Notes: generated by a model not told the origin, from the sequence alone. Shown: positions 1 to 9,339, counted from the stretch's first letter. The stretch is 64,000 nt of DNA from UBA12567 sp964598425 (GCA_964598425.1 CAZRBV010000002.1:47847-111846); one strand, 5' to 3'. Numbers and translations: made by a program.

Positions 1-1
1 G

Positions 2-1624
2 TCCTTGCTTGGGCGAACCCTCAAGTGCAAAGGGTGCCTGGAGAAGCTCCTGCTTGATCGCAGCGAACTTGATGCAACCGTTGGCGAAGCACGCGCCACC
101 CTCTACATCGAGATGACGCGACATACCGATGACGAGGCGATCAAGGCCGCATTCCTGCGATTTGTCGAGGAGATGGATCCGAAGATCAAGGACAAGTCGT
201 TCAAACTCGATCGGAGGATCGTGCAGTGCCCCTTTGCCGACGATCTTGACGAAGAGCGATACAGGGTGCTGCTTCGAGGACTCGATGCGGATGTGCAGCT
301 CTTTCGGGAAGAAAACATCGCCTTGGAGGTTCAGGAGACCAAGCTGGGGCAGGAGTACGCCGAAATCTGCGGCGCCATGACCGTCGAGTTCGATGGTGAA
401 GAGAAGACCTTGCCTCAAATGGGTCCATACATGCAGGAGAACGATCGAAACGTGCGCGAGAATGCGTTTCGCGTTGTAGCAGAGCGCCGATTGCGTGACA
501 GCGAGAAGCTCGACACGATCTTTGATTCGATGGTCGAGCTTCGCAACACGATTGCCGACAACGCAGATCTTGACGACTACCGCGACTGGGCATTTCGCGC
601 CAAGCACCGGTTTGATTACACCCCCGCAACGTGCGAGGCTTTCCATCGTGGAGTTCGAGAGCACGCCGTGCCGTTGATGCATGCGACGAATCGGCACCGT
701 GCCGAGACGATGCAATTGGACATACTGCGTCCCTGGGATCTGGACGTCGACCCACTTGGCCGCGAGCCATTACGTCCGTTCGATGGCGCGGCTGAGCTCG
801 TCGACGGCGCCAGCCGCATCTTCCACCGGATGGATCCATCACTCGGTGAGCTTTTTGACACCATGCGAGAAGGTGACGCGCTGGATCTGGAGTCCCGGAA
901 GGGGAAGGCGCCTGGTGGATATCAATACGATCGTGAGCGTCGCCGCCTTCCTTTCATCTTTATGAACGCCGCCGGGCTCATGCGCGACGTCGACACGATG
1001 GTGCACGAGGCGGGGCATGCGTTCCACTCAATGCTCTCGCGCGATGAGCCTCTTGTGACGTATCGGCATCCGCCAATCGAGTTTGCCGAGGTCGCATCAA
1101 TGAGCATGGAGCTCATTGCGCATCCGTTTCTTGATGAGTTCCTCTCGGAAGAGGAGGCGGGCAGGGCGCGGCGCAAGCATCTTGAGGGTGTTGTGACGAC
1201 ACTCTGCTGGGTTGCCACGATTGATGCATTCCAGCACTGGCTCTACACCCATCCGCACCATACTCAGGAGCAGCGGGACACTTACTGGCTCGAGCTGCAC
1301 GCTCTCTTCGGCCCCGATGTGTCATGGCAAGGTCTGCAGAGCGAGCGAGCGAAGCTCTGGCATCGGCAATTGCACCTCTTTGAAGTGCCCTTCTATTACA
1401 TCGAATATGGCATTGCTCAGCTCGGTGCGCTTCAAATGTGGATGATCTACCGCGAGGATCCGAAGCGAGCCATCGAGCTGTATCGACAGGCGATGTCGCT
1501 AGGCGGCTCCCGGCCGCTGCCCGAACTCTTCCAGGCAGCCGGGCTCGTCTTTGACTTCGGCCCGGTGACGATTGCGCGTCTGCTCAGCGAGGTGGAGGCG
1601 GAGTTGGCAAGCCTGCCCGCATGA
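2..1624 (+). CDS. pepF: Oligoendopeptidase F-type M3 zinc metallopeptidase (5' end off window)
   Basis: This is an M3-family zinc peptidase, a class that degrades short peptides in the cytoplasm. The zinc site HEAGHAFH lies at about nt 1004-1027 (HExxH), and the motif EFAEVASMSMEL follows about 25 residues later and supplies the third, Glu ligand. The frame is open to the left window edge, and the roughly 540 visible residues are some 50-60 fewer than the usual ~600, so the true start is outside; the TTG at nt 5 is simply the first possible start codon. The stop overlaps the next start as ATGA, so the gene is probably translationally coupled to the decarboxylase. The family call is firm; the exact peptide substrates cannot be read from sequence. 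Confidence 0.93.
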   Translation, partial: SLLGRTLKCKGCLEKLLLDRSELDATVGEARATLYIEMTRHTDDEAIKAAFLRFVEEMDPKIKDKSFKLDRRIVQCPFADDLDEERYRVLLRGLDADVQLFREENIALEVQETKLGQEYAEICGAMTVEFDGEEKTLPQMGPYMQENDRNVRENAFRVVAERRLRDSEKLDTIFDSMVELRNTIADNADLDDYRDWAFRAKHRFDYTPATCEAFHRGVREHAVPLMHATNRHRAETMQLDILRPWDLDVDPLGREPLRPFDGAAELVDGASRIFHRMDPSLGELFDTMREGDALDLESRKGKAPGGYQYDRERRRLPFIFMNAAGLMRDVDTMVHEAGHAFHSMLSRDEPLVTYRHPPIEFAEVASMSMELIAHPFLDEFLSEEEAGRARRKHLEGVVTTLCWVATIDAFQHWLYTHPHHTQEQRDTYWLELHALFGPDVSWQGLQSERAKLWHRQLHLFEVPFYYIEYGIAQLGALQMWMIYREDPKRAIELYRQAMSLGGSRPLPELFQAAGLVFDFGPVTIARLLSEVEAELASLPA

Positions 1625-3042
1625 GTGTGCCCGCATGGCGCCGAACGCCTGAGGAGTTCGCTGCGCGAATTGAACAGTCGATCCCCTGGATCGTTGAATA
1701 CCTCAAGAACGATCGGGCTCCGTGGTCGCCATGCGCTCCGGGGGAGTTGGCCGGCAAGCTTCCCAAGTCACCGCCGACGGATCCTGAGCCGCTTGAGGAG
1801 GTCCTAACCGATCTCACATCGGTCATTGAGCCAGGGCTCGTCAGGTGGGACGCTCCCGGTTGGTTTGCGTGGTTCCCATCCAACGCACATCCGGATGCGA
1901 TTCTGGGTGATCTGCTCGCAAGCGTCACAGCCCAGCAGGGCATGTTGTGGGCATCGAGCCCAGCCTGCACCGAACTCGAAACACGGATGCTTGAGTGGTT
2001 GCGTGTTGCGATGGGGCTTCCTGATGTCTTTTCCGAAGGCGGCGCCGGTGGTGGTGTGATTCAAGACACCGCCAGCAGCGGAGTACTTGCATGCATGGTT
2101 GCAGCGCGTGATCGCGCAACGAATGGCGCTGCAACCCAGCAGGGCGGTGAGGCCTGCTTCGGGTTAACGGCATACACGAGCGAGCAGGCACATTCATCCG
2201 TCTTGAAGGCGGCTGGTATATGCGGTATCGGTCGCGACAATCTGCGGCTTGTACCAACAGACAGTGACTTTCGAATGGATGCCGAGGCGCTGGCATTGCT
2301 CATGCAGTCCGACGTCCAAGCTGGGCTGCGGCCCTGCTTCTGCTGCGCGACGGTTGGCACGACGGGGTGTGGCGCGATCGACCCGGTTGAAGCAATTGCG
2401 GACGTGTGCGAGCAACATGACTGCTGGCTGCATGTCGATGCGGCATGGGCTGGCACAGCGGCACTGGCGTCGGAGTTTCAGGCGAAGATCACGGCGGGCG
2501 CCTCGCGGGCTGACTCATGGAGCTTCAATCCACACAAGTGGATGGGCGCCACATTCGACTGTTGTTGCCTGTGGCTCGCGAACACGGCTCCACTCATTGC
2601 AGCGATGTCCATCGATCCGGAATACCTTCGCAACCCAGCCAGCGGGAGTGGTGAAGTGATCGACTACCGCGACTGGCACGTGCAACTTGGCCGCCGTTTC
2701 CGAGCGATCAAGCTGTGGATGCTGCTGCGATGTACTGGGATCACGGCACTTGCCGAAATGATTCGGTTTCATGTCAGTCTGGCTACTGCCGTGGAAGAGG
2801 TCGTGACAGCGCATACAAAGCTGGAACTTGCCGCTCCTCGGAGCCTGACGCTGCTTTGCATTCGGCATACCGATGGCGACGTTGAGACCCGGAAACTCCT
2901 CGACACGATCAACCGCGATGGGCGATTCGCTGCCACGCACTGTCGCCTGAACGGTGTACTCGTCATGAGGATCGCCGTGGGTGCGCTTGCGGTCGATCTT
3001 GCCACCATCGAGGGGCTTGTCGCACTGCTGTCGGAGGTCTAA
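1621..3042 (+). CDS. Pyridoxal-phosphate-dependent group II decarboxylase (aromatic amino acid decarboxylase-like)
   Basis: The 473-residue protein has the group II (DDC/TDC/HDC) PLP decarboxylase fold. The cofactor lysine is K306 in SFNPHKWMG, and HVDAAWAG upstream supplies the Asp that pairs with the pyridine nitrogen and the aromatic stacking region. Length matches the family (about 470-490). The family removes carboxylate from aromatic or related L-amino acids to give amines; the substrate cannot be assigned here. It starts inside the stop of the peptidase gene (ATGA). A pairing of peptide hydrolysis with amino acid decarboxylation is plausible but is inference. It ends 6 nt before the convergent DUF4190 gene. 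Confidence 0.92.
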   Translation: MSVPAWRRTPEEFAARIEQSIPWIVEYLKNDRAPWSPCAPGELAGKLPKSPPTDPEPLEEVLTDLTSVIEPGLVRWDAPGWFAWFPSNAHPDAILGDLLASVTAQQGMLWASSPACTELETRMLEWLRVAMGLPDVFSEGGAGGGVIQDTASSGVLACMVAARDRATNGAATQQGGEACFGLTAYTSEQAHSSVLKAAGICGIGRDNLRLVPTDSDFRMDAEALALLMQSDVQAGLRPCFCCATVGTTGCGAIDPVEAIADVCEQHDCWLHVDAAWAGTAALASEFQAKITAGASRADSWSFNPHKWMGATFDCCCLWLANTAPLIAAMSIDPEYLRNPASGSGEVIDYRDWHVQLGRRFRAIKLWMLLRCTGITALAEMIRFHVSLATAVEEVVTAHTKLELAAPRSLTLLCIRHTDGDVETRKLLDTINRDGRFAATHCRLNGVLVMRIAVGALAVDLATIEGLVALLSEV

Positions 3043-3048
3043 GAGCCA

Positions 3049-3639
3049 CTACCAGGAGTTCCATTCTCCGTGCGAAGACCCGTCTTCGGACTCCCAGATG
3101 AGTCCCTGCCGGTCGCCATCGGATTCGAAAGTTCCAGTGAAGGTCCAGGGGTCATCACTGTCTGAATCGATGACAAGCGTGAGATTGAACTCATTGGCGT
3201 TTACGAGTTGATATGTGGCGTCGATGCCAGCTGCTTGAAAGGCAGCAATCGCTTGCTGGCGATCAGGGAGCACACCGCCGTGTGTTTCCTGCCACTCCAC
3301 AATCTCTGCGGCGGCCGTATCGAGTGCATCGATACCGTCGTCGACCTGAGCATACACGGCCGACAGAACTGCAAAGCCGATTCCCAAACCCAGCGCACCG
3401 ACAAAGGCAAGGTACAGCATCAGAATGATGCAGCCTGTGAGAACTCCAAAGAGTCCGATGACGAAGCCGGCAATGGCGAGCCCTTTGGGCTCTCGCCTCA
3501 TCGCGACCGCGCCCATAATCATGCCCACAATGGAGAGGGTTCCCCCGGAGAAAAGACCGATGAGTGAAACGATGAACGACGCGGTGCCGAGTCCATTCTG
3601 ACTCGGAGGCATTGGATCTTCCGGATGGAGAGTCGACAT
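3049..3639 (-). CDS. DUF4190-like small integral membrane protein with soluble C-terminal domain
   Basis: The 196-residue protein starts with a short polar tail, then two Gly-rich hydrophobic blocks (about residues 18-46 and 52-90) separated by the basic loop RREPKG. That is the arrangement of DUF4190 proteins. The remaining ~100 residues are acidic and extracytoplasmic or cytoplasmic (topology not decidable) and resemble the small globular tails seen on such proteins. Function is unknown. Its ATG overlaps the stop of the STAS gene (TAATG), so it is the last gene of a kinase-STAS-membrane protein operon. Confidence 0.7.
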   Translation of the reverse strand: MSTLHPEDPMPPSQNGLGTASFIVSLIGLFSGGTLSIVGMIMGAVAMRREPKGLAIAGFVIGLFGVLTGCIILMLYLAFVGALGLGIGFAVLSAVYAQVDDGIDALDTAAAEIVEWQETHGGVLPDRQQAIAAFQAAGIDATYQLVNANEFNLTLVIDSDSDDPWTFTGTFESDGDRQGLIWESEDGSSHGEWNSW

Positions 3640-4007
3640 TACCGCTTGAGTGCCTTGCGAAGTTGCTTGTCATTGGTGCAGATCGAGAAGACTTTCTCGA
3701 GCTTGACCATTCGAAGCAGCTGGTCCATTTCAGTCGCCACATTGGACAGGACGACTTTCATCTTCCGCCCTGCAGCGCGGCTTCGCGCATCAACGAGCAT
3801 TCCGATTCCCATGCTGCTCATGAAGGTGACCTGCTGCATGTCGATGACCAGCCACTGAAATCCATCGGCATCATCCAATGCGTCGCCAAGCGCCACCGAG
3901 ATAATCTCCGACTCCCGCTGACTCACGGTCGGCGCGTGAATTGACGCGACGAGTGCGTCGTTATCCGCCGCAAATCGAACAAACAGATTGTTGTCAGTTG
4001 TGCCGAT
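3639..4007 (-). CDS. STAS-domain protein (anti-sigma factor antagonist-like), apparent ATC start
   Basis: This is a SpoIIAA/RsbV-like STAS protein. The core LVIDMQQVTFMSSMGIGML carries the conserved loop whose Ser is the usual phosphorylation site in partner-switching antagonists. From the only canonical start (GTG, nt 3926) the protein has 95 residues and lacks the first strand. The frame upstream continues with credible STAS sequence (NNLFVRFAADNDALVASI) but has no ATG, GTG or TTG back to an in-frame stop at 4110-4112. An ATC codon at 4007 sits 8 nt after a GGGAGGG Shine-Dalgarno and gives 122 residues, a normal STAS length. I therefore place the start there; CTG at 3986 or GTG at 3926 are alternatives. 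It lies 29 nt downstream of the kinase gene. Confidence 0.75.
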   Translation of the reverse strand: MGTTDNNLFVRFAADNDALVASIHAPTVSQRESEIISVALGDALDDADGFQWLVIDMQQVTFMSSMGIGMLVDARSRAAGRKMKVVLSNVATEMDQLLRMVKLEKVFSICTNDKQLRKALKR

Positions 4008-4036
4008 GCGACCGCCCTCCCAATGGGCAATCCACT

Positions 4037-5914
4037 CTACACACCCTCGGAGAAAGATGCCAACACAGCTTCCAGATCGCGCAGCATCTCGGACGCATTC
4101 TGGTATCGATCAGAGGGCCTTTTTGCCATCGAGGTGGCGATGACGGACGCGATATCTTCCGGTAGATCGGGCGTGAGTTCCCGTGGATCCGGTGCTGGCA
4201 CTTCGCGGTGGCACTGAAGCACGTCCTGCACATTCGCGGATCCGTGATAGGGAGGTCTCCCCGTCATGAGATGAAATGAGGTGGCGCCGAGCGCGTAAAT
4301 GTCGCTGCGGTGATCAACAAGCCCCCCATCACACTGCTCGGGGCTCATGTAGTGCGGTGTGCCAATCACCCGGTCCTTTCCAACGATGTCGGCCGTGTTT
4401 GGCGCGAGCACCAAGCCAAAGTCACTGAGTTTGGCAGTGCCGTGTTCATCGAGCAGGATGTTGTCGGGCTTGATATCGCGATGGATCATTCCTCGCCGGT
4501 GGGCCGCATCAAGCCCGCGGCATGCATCTCTGAGAATCCGCGTGGCGACTTTGAAATCAACTCCGGCACCCCCCCGAATAAGCTTGCACGTCGTTCCTCC
4601 GGTGCACTTTTCCATGACGAGATAGAGGGCACCATTGCGCTCGCCTACGTCATGGATCGCCACTGTGTTGGGGTGGCTGAGCTGCGCCATTGTTCTCGCT
4701 TCCTGCATGAACTGGCGGCGGAGCATGGGGATTCGCGCTGAGTCAGGCCCGAGTACTTTGATGGCGACGCTCCGGTCGAGAAGTTCATCCTCACCCTCGA
4801 GCACGAACCCCTGACTTCCGGTTCCCAGGACTGCTGTGACGCGGTACCGGCCGATTTCGGCTCCGATGAATTCCTCTGGGTCAACTTCATGATCACTTGG
4901 AAGAACGCTCGTGCTGATCCCCCCGGAACTGGGGAGCACCGTCGGCAGGAATGTGGCAGTCCCTGGTTGGGCAACAATCGTTGCCGCCAGATTGAGTTGC
5001 TGGTCCACCTCAAAGAAGGCCTCGGCAAGCGTGAGGGCGCATCGAGGCGCAAGTTGAAGTGCCTTCACTTCTTCAGCAGCGGAAAACGGGCCGTGTCGAT
5101 GATTGAGTACCTGGGCAACGCCGATGGTCGAGCCGTCATCACTGCGGAGTGGAATCGAGAGCACCGAACGCGTCGTGAATCCCGTTTTCTCGTCGAATGA
5201 TGGGTTGAAGCGTTGGTCCTGATAGGCGTCGGGGACGTTGATGAGGTGCCCCAGCCTGAGGCATGCACCTGCGAGACCGTCATCTGCGGGCATGCGGATG
5301 AGCGGTGTACCGTCCTGAGGTTGGTCGCCGTGGGCGACCACGGTGAGCAACTCACGCGCTGGGTCATCGAGGCGGTAGACCGATGCTCGCTCGGCATCAA
5401 GCCCGTCTCGCAGCGCGTCGCAGATTGCTCGAAGCTTGGCCGCGCCGCCGCTGGCCTCACGAAGCGTTCGATCAAGCCGAGGAAGGTCAAGGACGCCGGG
5501 CCCGGCGGAGTCGAGGAGTCCGGACGACTGCAACTCCAGTATCGCCGCTGTTCGGGCAACAGCCATGGCCGGGCTGATCGGCTTGGTGAGGTAATCGTCG
5601 GCGCCGCGCTCAAGTGCTCGAAGGATGCGATCGGGCTGCTCGCGGTCAGACGTGATGATCGTTGCGATGCGGCGGTCGGCGGCGTGTCTGTTCCGAATGT
5701 GGCGAAGGACATCAAATCCTGAGCCGTCGGGCGTTTCTGCCTCGCTGATGACCAGGTCAAAGTGGGTCTGCTCGATCAGCGCGGTCGCTTCACGCCCGGT
5801 GCGGCACGAGGTGACCCCAAGCCCTCTTCGGCCCAAATGCATCTCAAGCATCCGCCTGACCGCAGCGTTGGGCTCAACCACCAGAATGCTGTAAGTCTGA
5901 CTCACAGGGCGCAT
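4037..5914 (-). CDS. Receiver-GAF-serine/threonine protein kinase fusion
   Basis: Three modules are visible in 625 residues. Residues about 8-125 form a response-regulator receiver fold ending in the Lys motif YLTKPI. The phospho-acceptor position reads DLVISEAETPDG, with Glu58 where Asp is expected. Residues about 150-300 are a GAF sensor domain. Residues about 355-620 are a Hanks-type kinase with a Gly-rich loop, SVAIKVL, MIHRDIKPDNILL, a DFG triad in KLSDFGLV and GTPHYMSPEQC, so it looks catalytically complete. There is no membrane segment, so it is cytoplasmic. I chose the ATG at 5914; ATGs at 5926 and 5950 are alternatives that would overlap the divergent oxidoreductase start. The downstream STAS and membrane protein genes suggest a phosphorylation-controlled partner-switching pathway (inference). 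Confidence 0.9.
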   Translation of the reverse strand: MRPVSQTYSILVVEPNAAVRRMLEMHLGRRGLGVTSCRTGREATALIEQTHFDLVISEAETPDGSGFDVLRHIRNRHAADRRIATIITSDREQPDRILRALERGADDYLTKPISPAMAVARTAAILELQSSGLLDSAGPGVLDLPRLDRTLREASGGAAKLRAICDALRDGLDAERASVYRLDDPARELLTVVAHGDQPQDGTPLIRMPADDGLAGACLRLGHLINVPDAYQDQRFNPSFDEKTGFTTRSVLSIPLRSDDGSTIGVAQVLNHRHGPFSAAEEVKALQLAPRCALTLAEAFFEVDQQLNLAATIVAQPGTATFLPTVLPSSGGISTSVLPSDHEVDPEEFIGAEIGRYRVTAVLGTGSQGFVLEGEDELLDRSVAIKVLGPDSARIPMLRRQFMQEARTMAQLSHPNTVAIHDVGERNGALYLVMEKCTGGTTCKLIRGGAGVDFKVATRILRDACRGLDAAHRRGMIHRDIKPDNILLDEHGTAKLSDFGLVLAPNTADIVGKDRVIGTPHYMSPEQCDGGLVDHRSDIYALGATSFHLMTGRPPYHGSANVQDVLQCHREVPAPDPRELTPDLPEDIASVIATSMAKRPSDRYQNASEMLRDLEAVLASFSEGV

Positions 5915-5932
5915 GGTACGTACCATCGCGGC

Positions 5933-8131
5933 ATGGGAGTGATTCGGCATGGCGGCGGGTGGCGATCGATCGCCTATACCCTGCGAGCGGCCCGCCGCAG
6001 CGGCGGTCTGATTCGCATGTGGCGGGCACTGCGCTCTCGCAATGCCTGCAAGACGTGTGCGTTAGGCATGGGAGGGCAACGCGGGGGGATGGTGAACGAA
6101 ACAGGGGGATTCCCCGAGGTCTGCAAGAAGTCGGTGCAGGCCATGGCGGCTGATCTTCAGGGGGCGATTCCGGCTGACGTGCTGGACCGCACGTCATTCT
6201 CGACGCTTGAGCGGATGACGCCGCGAGAGCTTGAACACAGTGGCCGGCTGACCGAACCATTGATCGCCACATCGCTCGATTCGACGTTTCGCCGAGTCAG
6301 TTGGGATGAGGCGCTTTCCAGAGCAGGCGCGGCGATGCATCGCACTGACCCTGGCCGCTCGTTCTACTACTTCAGTGGGCGGTCCTCCAATGAGGCTGGA
6401 TTCCTGCTGCAGCTTGCCGCGCGACTTCGTGGCACAAACAACGTGAACAACTGCTCCTACTACTGCCATCAAGCATCGGGAGTCGGGCTGGCGAGCGTGA
6501 CCGGTTCTGGCACGGCCACAGTTGTTCTGGCCGATCTCGATCGAGCCGACCTCGTGGTTCTCATCGGAGCGAATCCAGCGAGCAACCACCCGAGGTTCAT
6601 GCGAAGCCTGGTCAATGTTCGACGTCGCGGCGGCAAGGTGATCGTTATCAACCCGGTTCGCGAACCGGGGTTGATGAGATTCAAGATCCCGAGCGATGTG
6701 CGAAGCATGCTGCGGGCGTCACAGATTGCGGATTTGTATGTTCAGTCGGCAGTTGGTGGTGACGCCATGTTGATGGCGGGGGTCATGAAGCGTCACGCAG
6801 AACGCGGCGAACTCGAACGATCTTTTCTTGAAGCGCACACAGAAGGATGGGATTCCTGGGAGGACCGACTTCGCACTTTGGAGTGGGATCAGATTGCGGC
6901 GTCGAGTGGTGTGAGCCGAGCCATCATTGATGCAGTCGCAGATATGTGCGCAGCATCACAGGCAACGATCTACGCGTGGGCCATGGGACTGACACACCAT
7001 GTGGCGGGCGTCCAAAGTGTGCAGATTCTCGGAGCCCTCGCTGCGTCCCGCGGCATGATCGGTGCGCCGGGGCGGGGCCTCCTCCCACTTCGTGGCCACT
7101 CCAACGTGCAGGGCATTGGGAGCATGGGCGTCGTTCCCACACTCAAAGATGCCTCCTTTGCGGCCATGCAGTCCCGTTGGGGCGATGTCTTTCCGGTGAG
7201 TCCCGGCCTCGACACGATGGCATGCATGGAGTCGGCCCACCGCGGCGAGATTGATTTCGCCATGTGCCTTGGCGGGAATCTGTTTGGGAGCAACCCGGAC
7301 GCTGGCTTCGCGGCCGAGGCGATGCAGCGAATCGGTACGGTGGTGCATCTCAGCACGACACTCAACACGGGTCACGTGCGAGCACGTGGCCGGGAGACGA
7401 TCATCCTGCCGGTTCTCGCGCGCGACGAGGAGCCTCAGTCAACAACACAAGAGAGCATGTTCAACTACGTCCGAGTCAGCGAAGGTGGGCGGCCGCGACA
7501 CGAAGGGCCACGGTCCGAAACTGAGATCATCGCGGCAATTGCTGAACTTGGAATTGGGAGCGAGTGTGCGGTGGATCTCGATGAACTGCGAACGCATGCG
7601 GGTATTCGCCGCGCCATTGCTGCTGTTGTGCCGGGCTATGCGCCGATCGAAAAGGTTGACGAGCAGGGCGTTGACGAACAGGGCGAAGAGTTCCAAATCG
7701 ACGGAAGAACATTTCACTCGCCCAGCTTCGCGACGCCGACTGGGCGCCTGCGCATTCACAATGTGGACATTCCGAAGCCAGCAATGCTTGAGGATCGGCA
7801 AGTGCGAGTCGTCACGGTCCGAAGTGAAGGGCAGTTCAACACGGTCGTGTACGAGGACGAAGATGTGTATCGCGGAGGGGCGCCCCGCCACGCCATTTTG
7901 CTCAATCGTGATGACATGCGCCTCTGGGAGATTGCGGAGGAGGACCAGATTGAAGTCACGACAACGGCCGGTGCGATGGTGGCTGTGGCGAGGGCATTCG
8001 ATATTGCTCGCGGTGCCGCGGCGATGTACTTCCCCGAGTGCAATGTGCTGGTGCCTCGCACAGTCGATCCGGCAAGCAAGACTCCAGCGTTCAAAGGCTT
8101 TGTTGCAACACTTGGGGTTGCTGCAACATAG
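5933..8131 (+). CDS. FdhF/YdeP-family molybdopterin oxidoreductase
   Basis: The 732-residue protein matches the YdeP/formate dehydrogenase alpha-like family of Mo-bis(MGD) enzymes: an N-terminal CxxC segment (ACKTCALGMGG), GRSSNEAGF, NNVNNCSYYCHQASG, and LIGANPASNHPRF in the cofactor-binding domain, with an MGD-binding C-terminal domain starting near HAILLNRDDM. The electron donor or substrate of this family is poorly defined; formate is possible but not shown. The ATG at 5933 is preferred because upstream in-frame codons overlap the divergent kinase gene and lack family resemblance. The nearby mobA makes the MGD form of the cofactor. The gene ends 6 nt before the convergent pilT. Confidence 0.88.
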   Translation: MGVIRHGGGWRSIAYTLRAARRSGGLIRMWRALRSRNACKTCALGMGGQRGGMVNETGGFPEVCKKSVQAMAADLQGAIPADVLDRTSFSTLERMTPRELEHSGRLTEPLIATSLDSTFRRVSWDEALSRAGAAMHRTDPGRSFYYFSGRSSNEAGFLLQLAARLRGTNNVNNCSYYCHQASGVGLASVTGSGTATVVLADLDRADLVVLIGANPASNHPRFMRSLVNVRRRGGKVIVINPVREPGLMRFKIPSDVRSMLRASQIADLYVQSAVGGDAMLMAGVMKRHAERGELERSFLEAHTEGWDSWEDRLRTLEWDQIAASSGVSRAIIDAVADMCAASQATIYAWAMGLTHHVAGVQSVQILGALAASRGMIGAPGRGLLPLRGHSNVQGIGSMGVVPTLKDASFAAMQSRWGDVFPVSPGLDTMACMESAHRGEIDFAMCLGGNLFGSNPDAGFAAEAMQRIGTVVHLSTTLNTGHVRARGRETIILPVLARDEEPQSTTQESMFNYVRVSEGGRPRHEGPRSETEIIAAIAELGIGSECAVDLDELRTHAGIRRAIAAVVPGYAPIEKVDEQGVDEQGEEFQIDGRTFHSPSFATPTGRLRIHNVDIPKPAMLEDRQVRVVTVRSEGQFNTVVYEDEDVYRGGAPRHAILLNRDDMRLWEIAEEDQIEVTTTAGAMVAVARAFDIARGAAAMYFPECNVLVPRTVDPASKTPAFKGFVATLGVAAT

Positions 8132-8137
8132 TCGCGG

Positions 8138-9247
8138 CTACCGCTTTCCAACCAGCAGGTCCGCGCGGACTTCGATACCACGAACACGGCTTCGAAGTGC
8201 TTCGCGGTTGGGTGCGTACTGCTCCGCCACCTTGAGGTCTACAAAGTCCGTCTCGACCAAATGTGCCAGACTCGTCGTGAAGTCGTGCATGCCCAGTTCC
8301 TGATTGGCCGCCAGGACCGCGCTGAGATCTTCTTCGTGCCCTTCCCGAATTCGATCGACAACCGTTGGTGTGCTGATCAGCACTTCTGTGGCGGGCACGC
8401 GCTGTACATCGTCGCGGTCGCAAGGGAGGAGTCGCTGCGCCATGATGGCCTTAAGCCCGACTGCCAAACTGGACCTGATGAAACCATGGTCGGTGGTCGG
8501 AAAGAACTCGAGGATTCGAGCAAAGGCCTGCGTGGTGTCAGCGGTATGCAATGTGCAGAACACGAGGTGGCCGGTTTCGGCCGCTTGGATTCCAGCAAGC
8601 ATTGTTTCGCGATCTCGAAGCTCGCCGATCATAAGAATGTCGGGATCCTGCCGGACTGCCGAGCGGAGCGCCGTGGGAAAATCGGGAACGTCGATGCCGA
8701 TCTCCCGCTGGCTGATATATGACTGCGCGGGCTTGAACACAAACTCCACCGGATCTTCAATGGTGATGATGTTGCAGTGCCGGTTGTGGTTGATGTGATC
8801 GACCATGGCAGCGAGTGTTGAGGACTTTCCACTTCCGGTGACCCCACACACGATGACGAGCCCCTCGTGCGTTGTGTCGGTGATGTTGTGGTACACGGCC
8901 GGCAGATGAAGATCTTCAAACGAAGGAATCGCAGGTTGCACACGCCTGATAGCTGCGTGGGTGGCCCCTCCCGACTGGAAGATGCTGCACCTGAACCGGT
9001 CACCTTTTCGAGTGCGGTGTGAGAAGTCGACGCCGCCGTTGTCCTCCAGCGCCGCAGCTTGCTCCGGTGGCACGATTGAGTACAGCATGGTTCGCGTTTC
9101 GGCCTCGGTCAGCGCGGGGGCCTGGACGGGCTGAAGCCTGGAGGCGATGCGATAGACCGGCGGAGACCCTGGCTTGATGTGCAGGTCGCTTGCGTCATAC
9201 TCGGACATACCGAGAAGAAGACGATCCATATCGAGGTGATCGTTCAT
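8138..9247 (-). CDS. pilT: PilT-family twitching/retraction ATPase
   Basis: The 369-residue protein is a GspE/PilT-superfamily ATPase of PilT size. It has the N-terminal ASDLHIKPG motif, Walker A GVTGSGKSST, the Asp box IITIEDPVEF, Walker B DPDILMIGELRD and the His box LHTADTTQAFARI. PilT enzymes power depolymerisation of type IV pili at the inner membrane. The ATG at 9247 follows AAGGAGGT and is preferred over the upstream start at 9286. It is isolated from the other pilus genes of the window (prepilin at 34 kb, PilMNOP-PilB at 52-57 kb). In front of it, on the same strand, lies mobA, 92 nt upstream. Confidence 0.92.
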   Translation of the reverse strand: MNDHLDMDRLLLGMSEYDASDLHIKPGSPPVYRIASRLQPVQAPALTEAETRTMLYSIVPPEQAAALEDNGGVDFSHRTRKGDRFRCSIFQSGGATHAAIRRVQPAIPSFEDLHLPAVYHNITDTTHEGLVIVCGVTGSGKSSTLAAMVDHINHNRHCNIITIEDPVEFVFKPAQSYISQREIGIDVPDFPTALRSAVRQDPDILMIGELRDRETMLAGIQAAETGHLVFCTLHTADTTQAFARILEFFPTTDHGFIRSSLAVGLKAIMAQRLLPCDRDDVQRVPATEVLISTPTVVDRIREGHEEDLSAVLAANQELGMHDFTTSLAHLVETDFVDLKVAEQYAPNREALRSRVRGIEVRADLLVGKR

Positions 9248-9339
9248 AGCACCTCCTTGCCCGGAACCATCCTTGCCCGGAACCATCCGAGATCTGATCC
9301 AGCCTGCACTCTATCAGCAGCGCAGTCGTCTCAGCGCTC

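Noticed and set aside
7251..8303. Long plus-strand frame overlapping the FdhF/YdeP gene
   Set aside because: It is a shadow of the oxidoreductase gene in another frame with biased Arg/Ser content and no motif.
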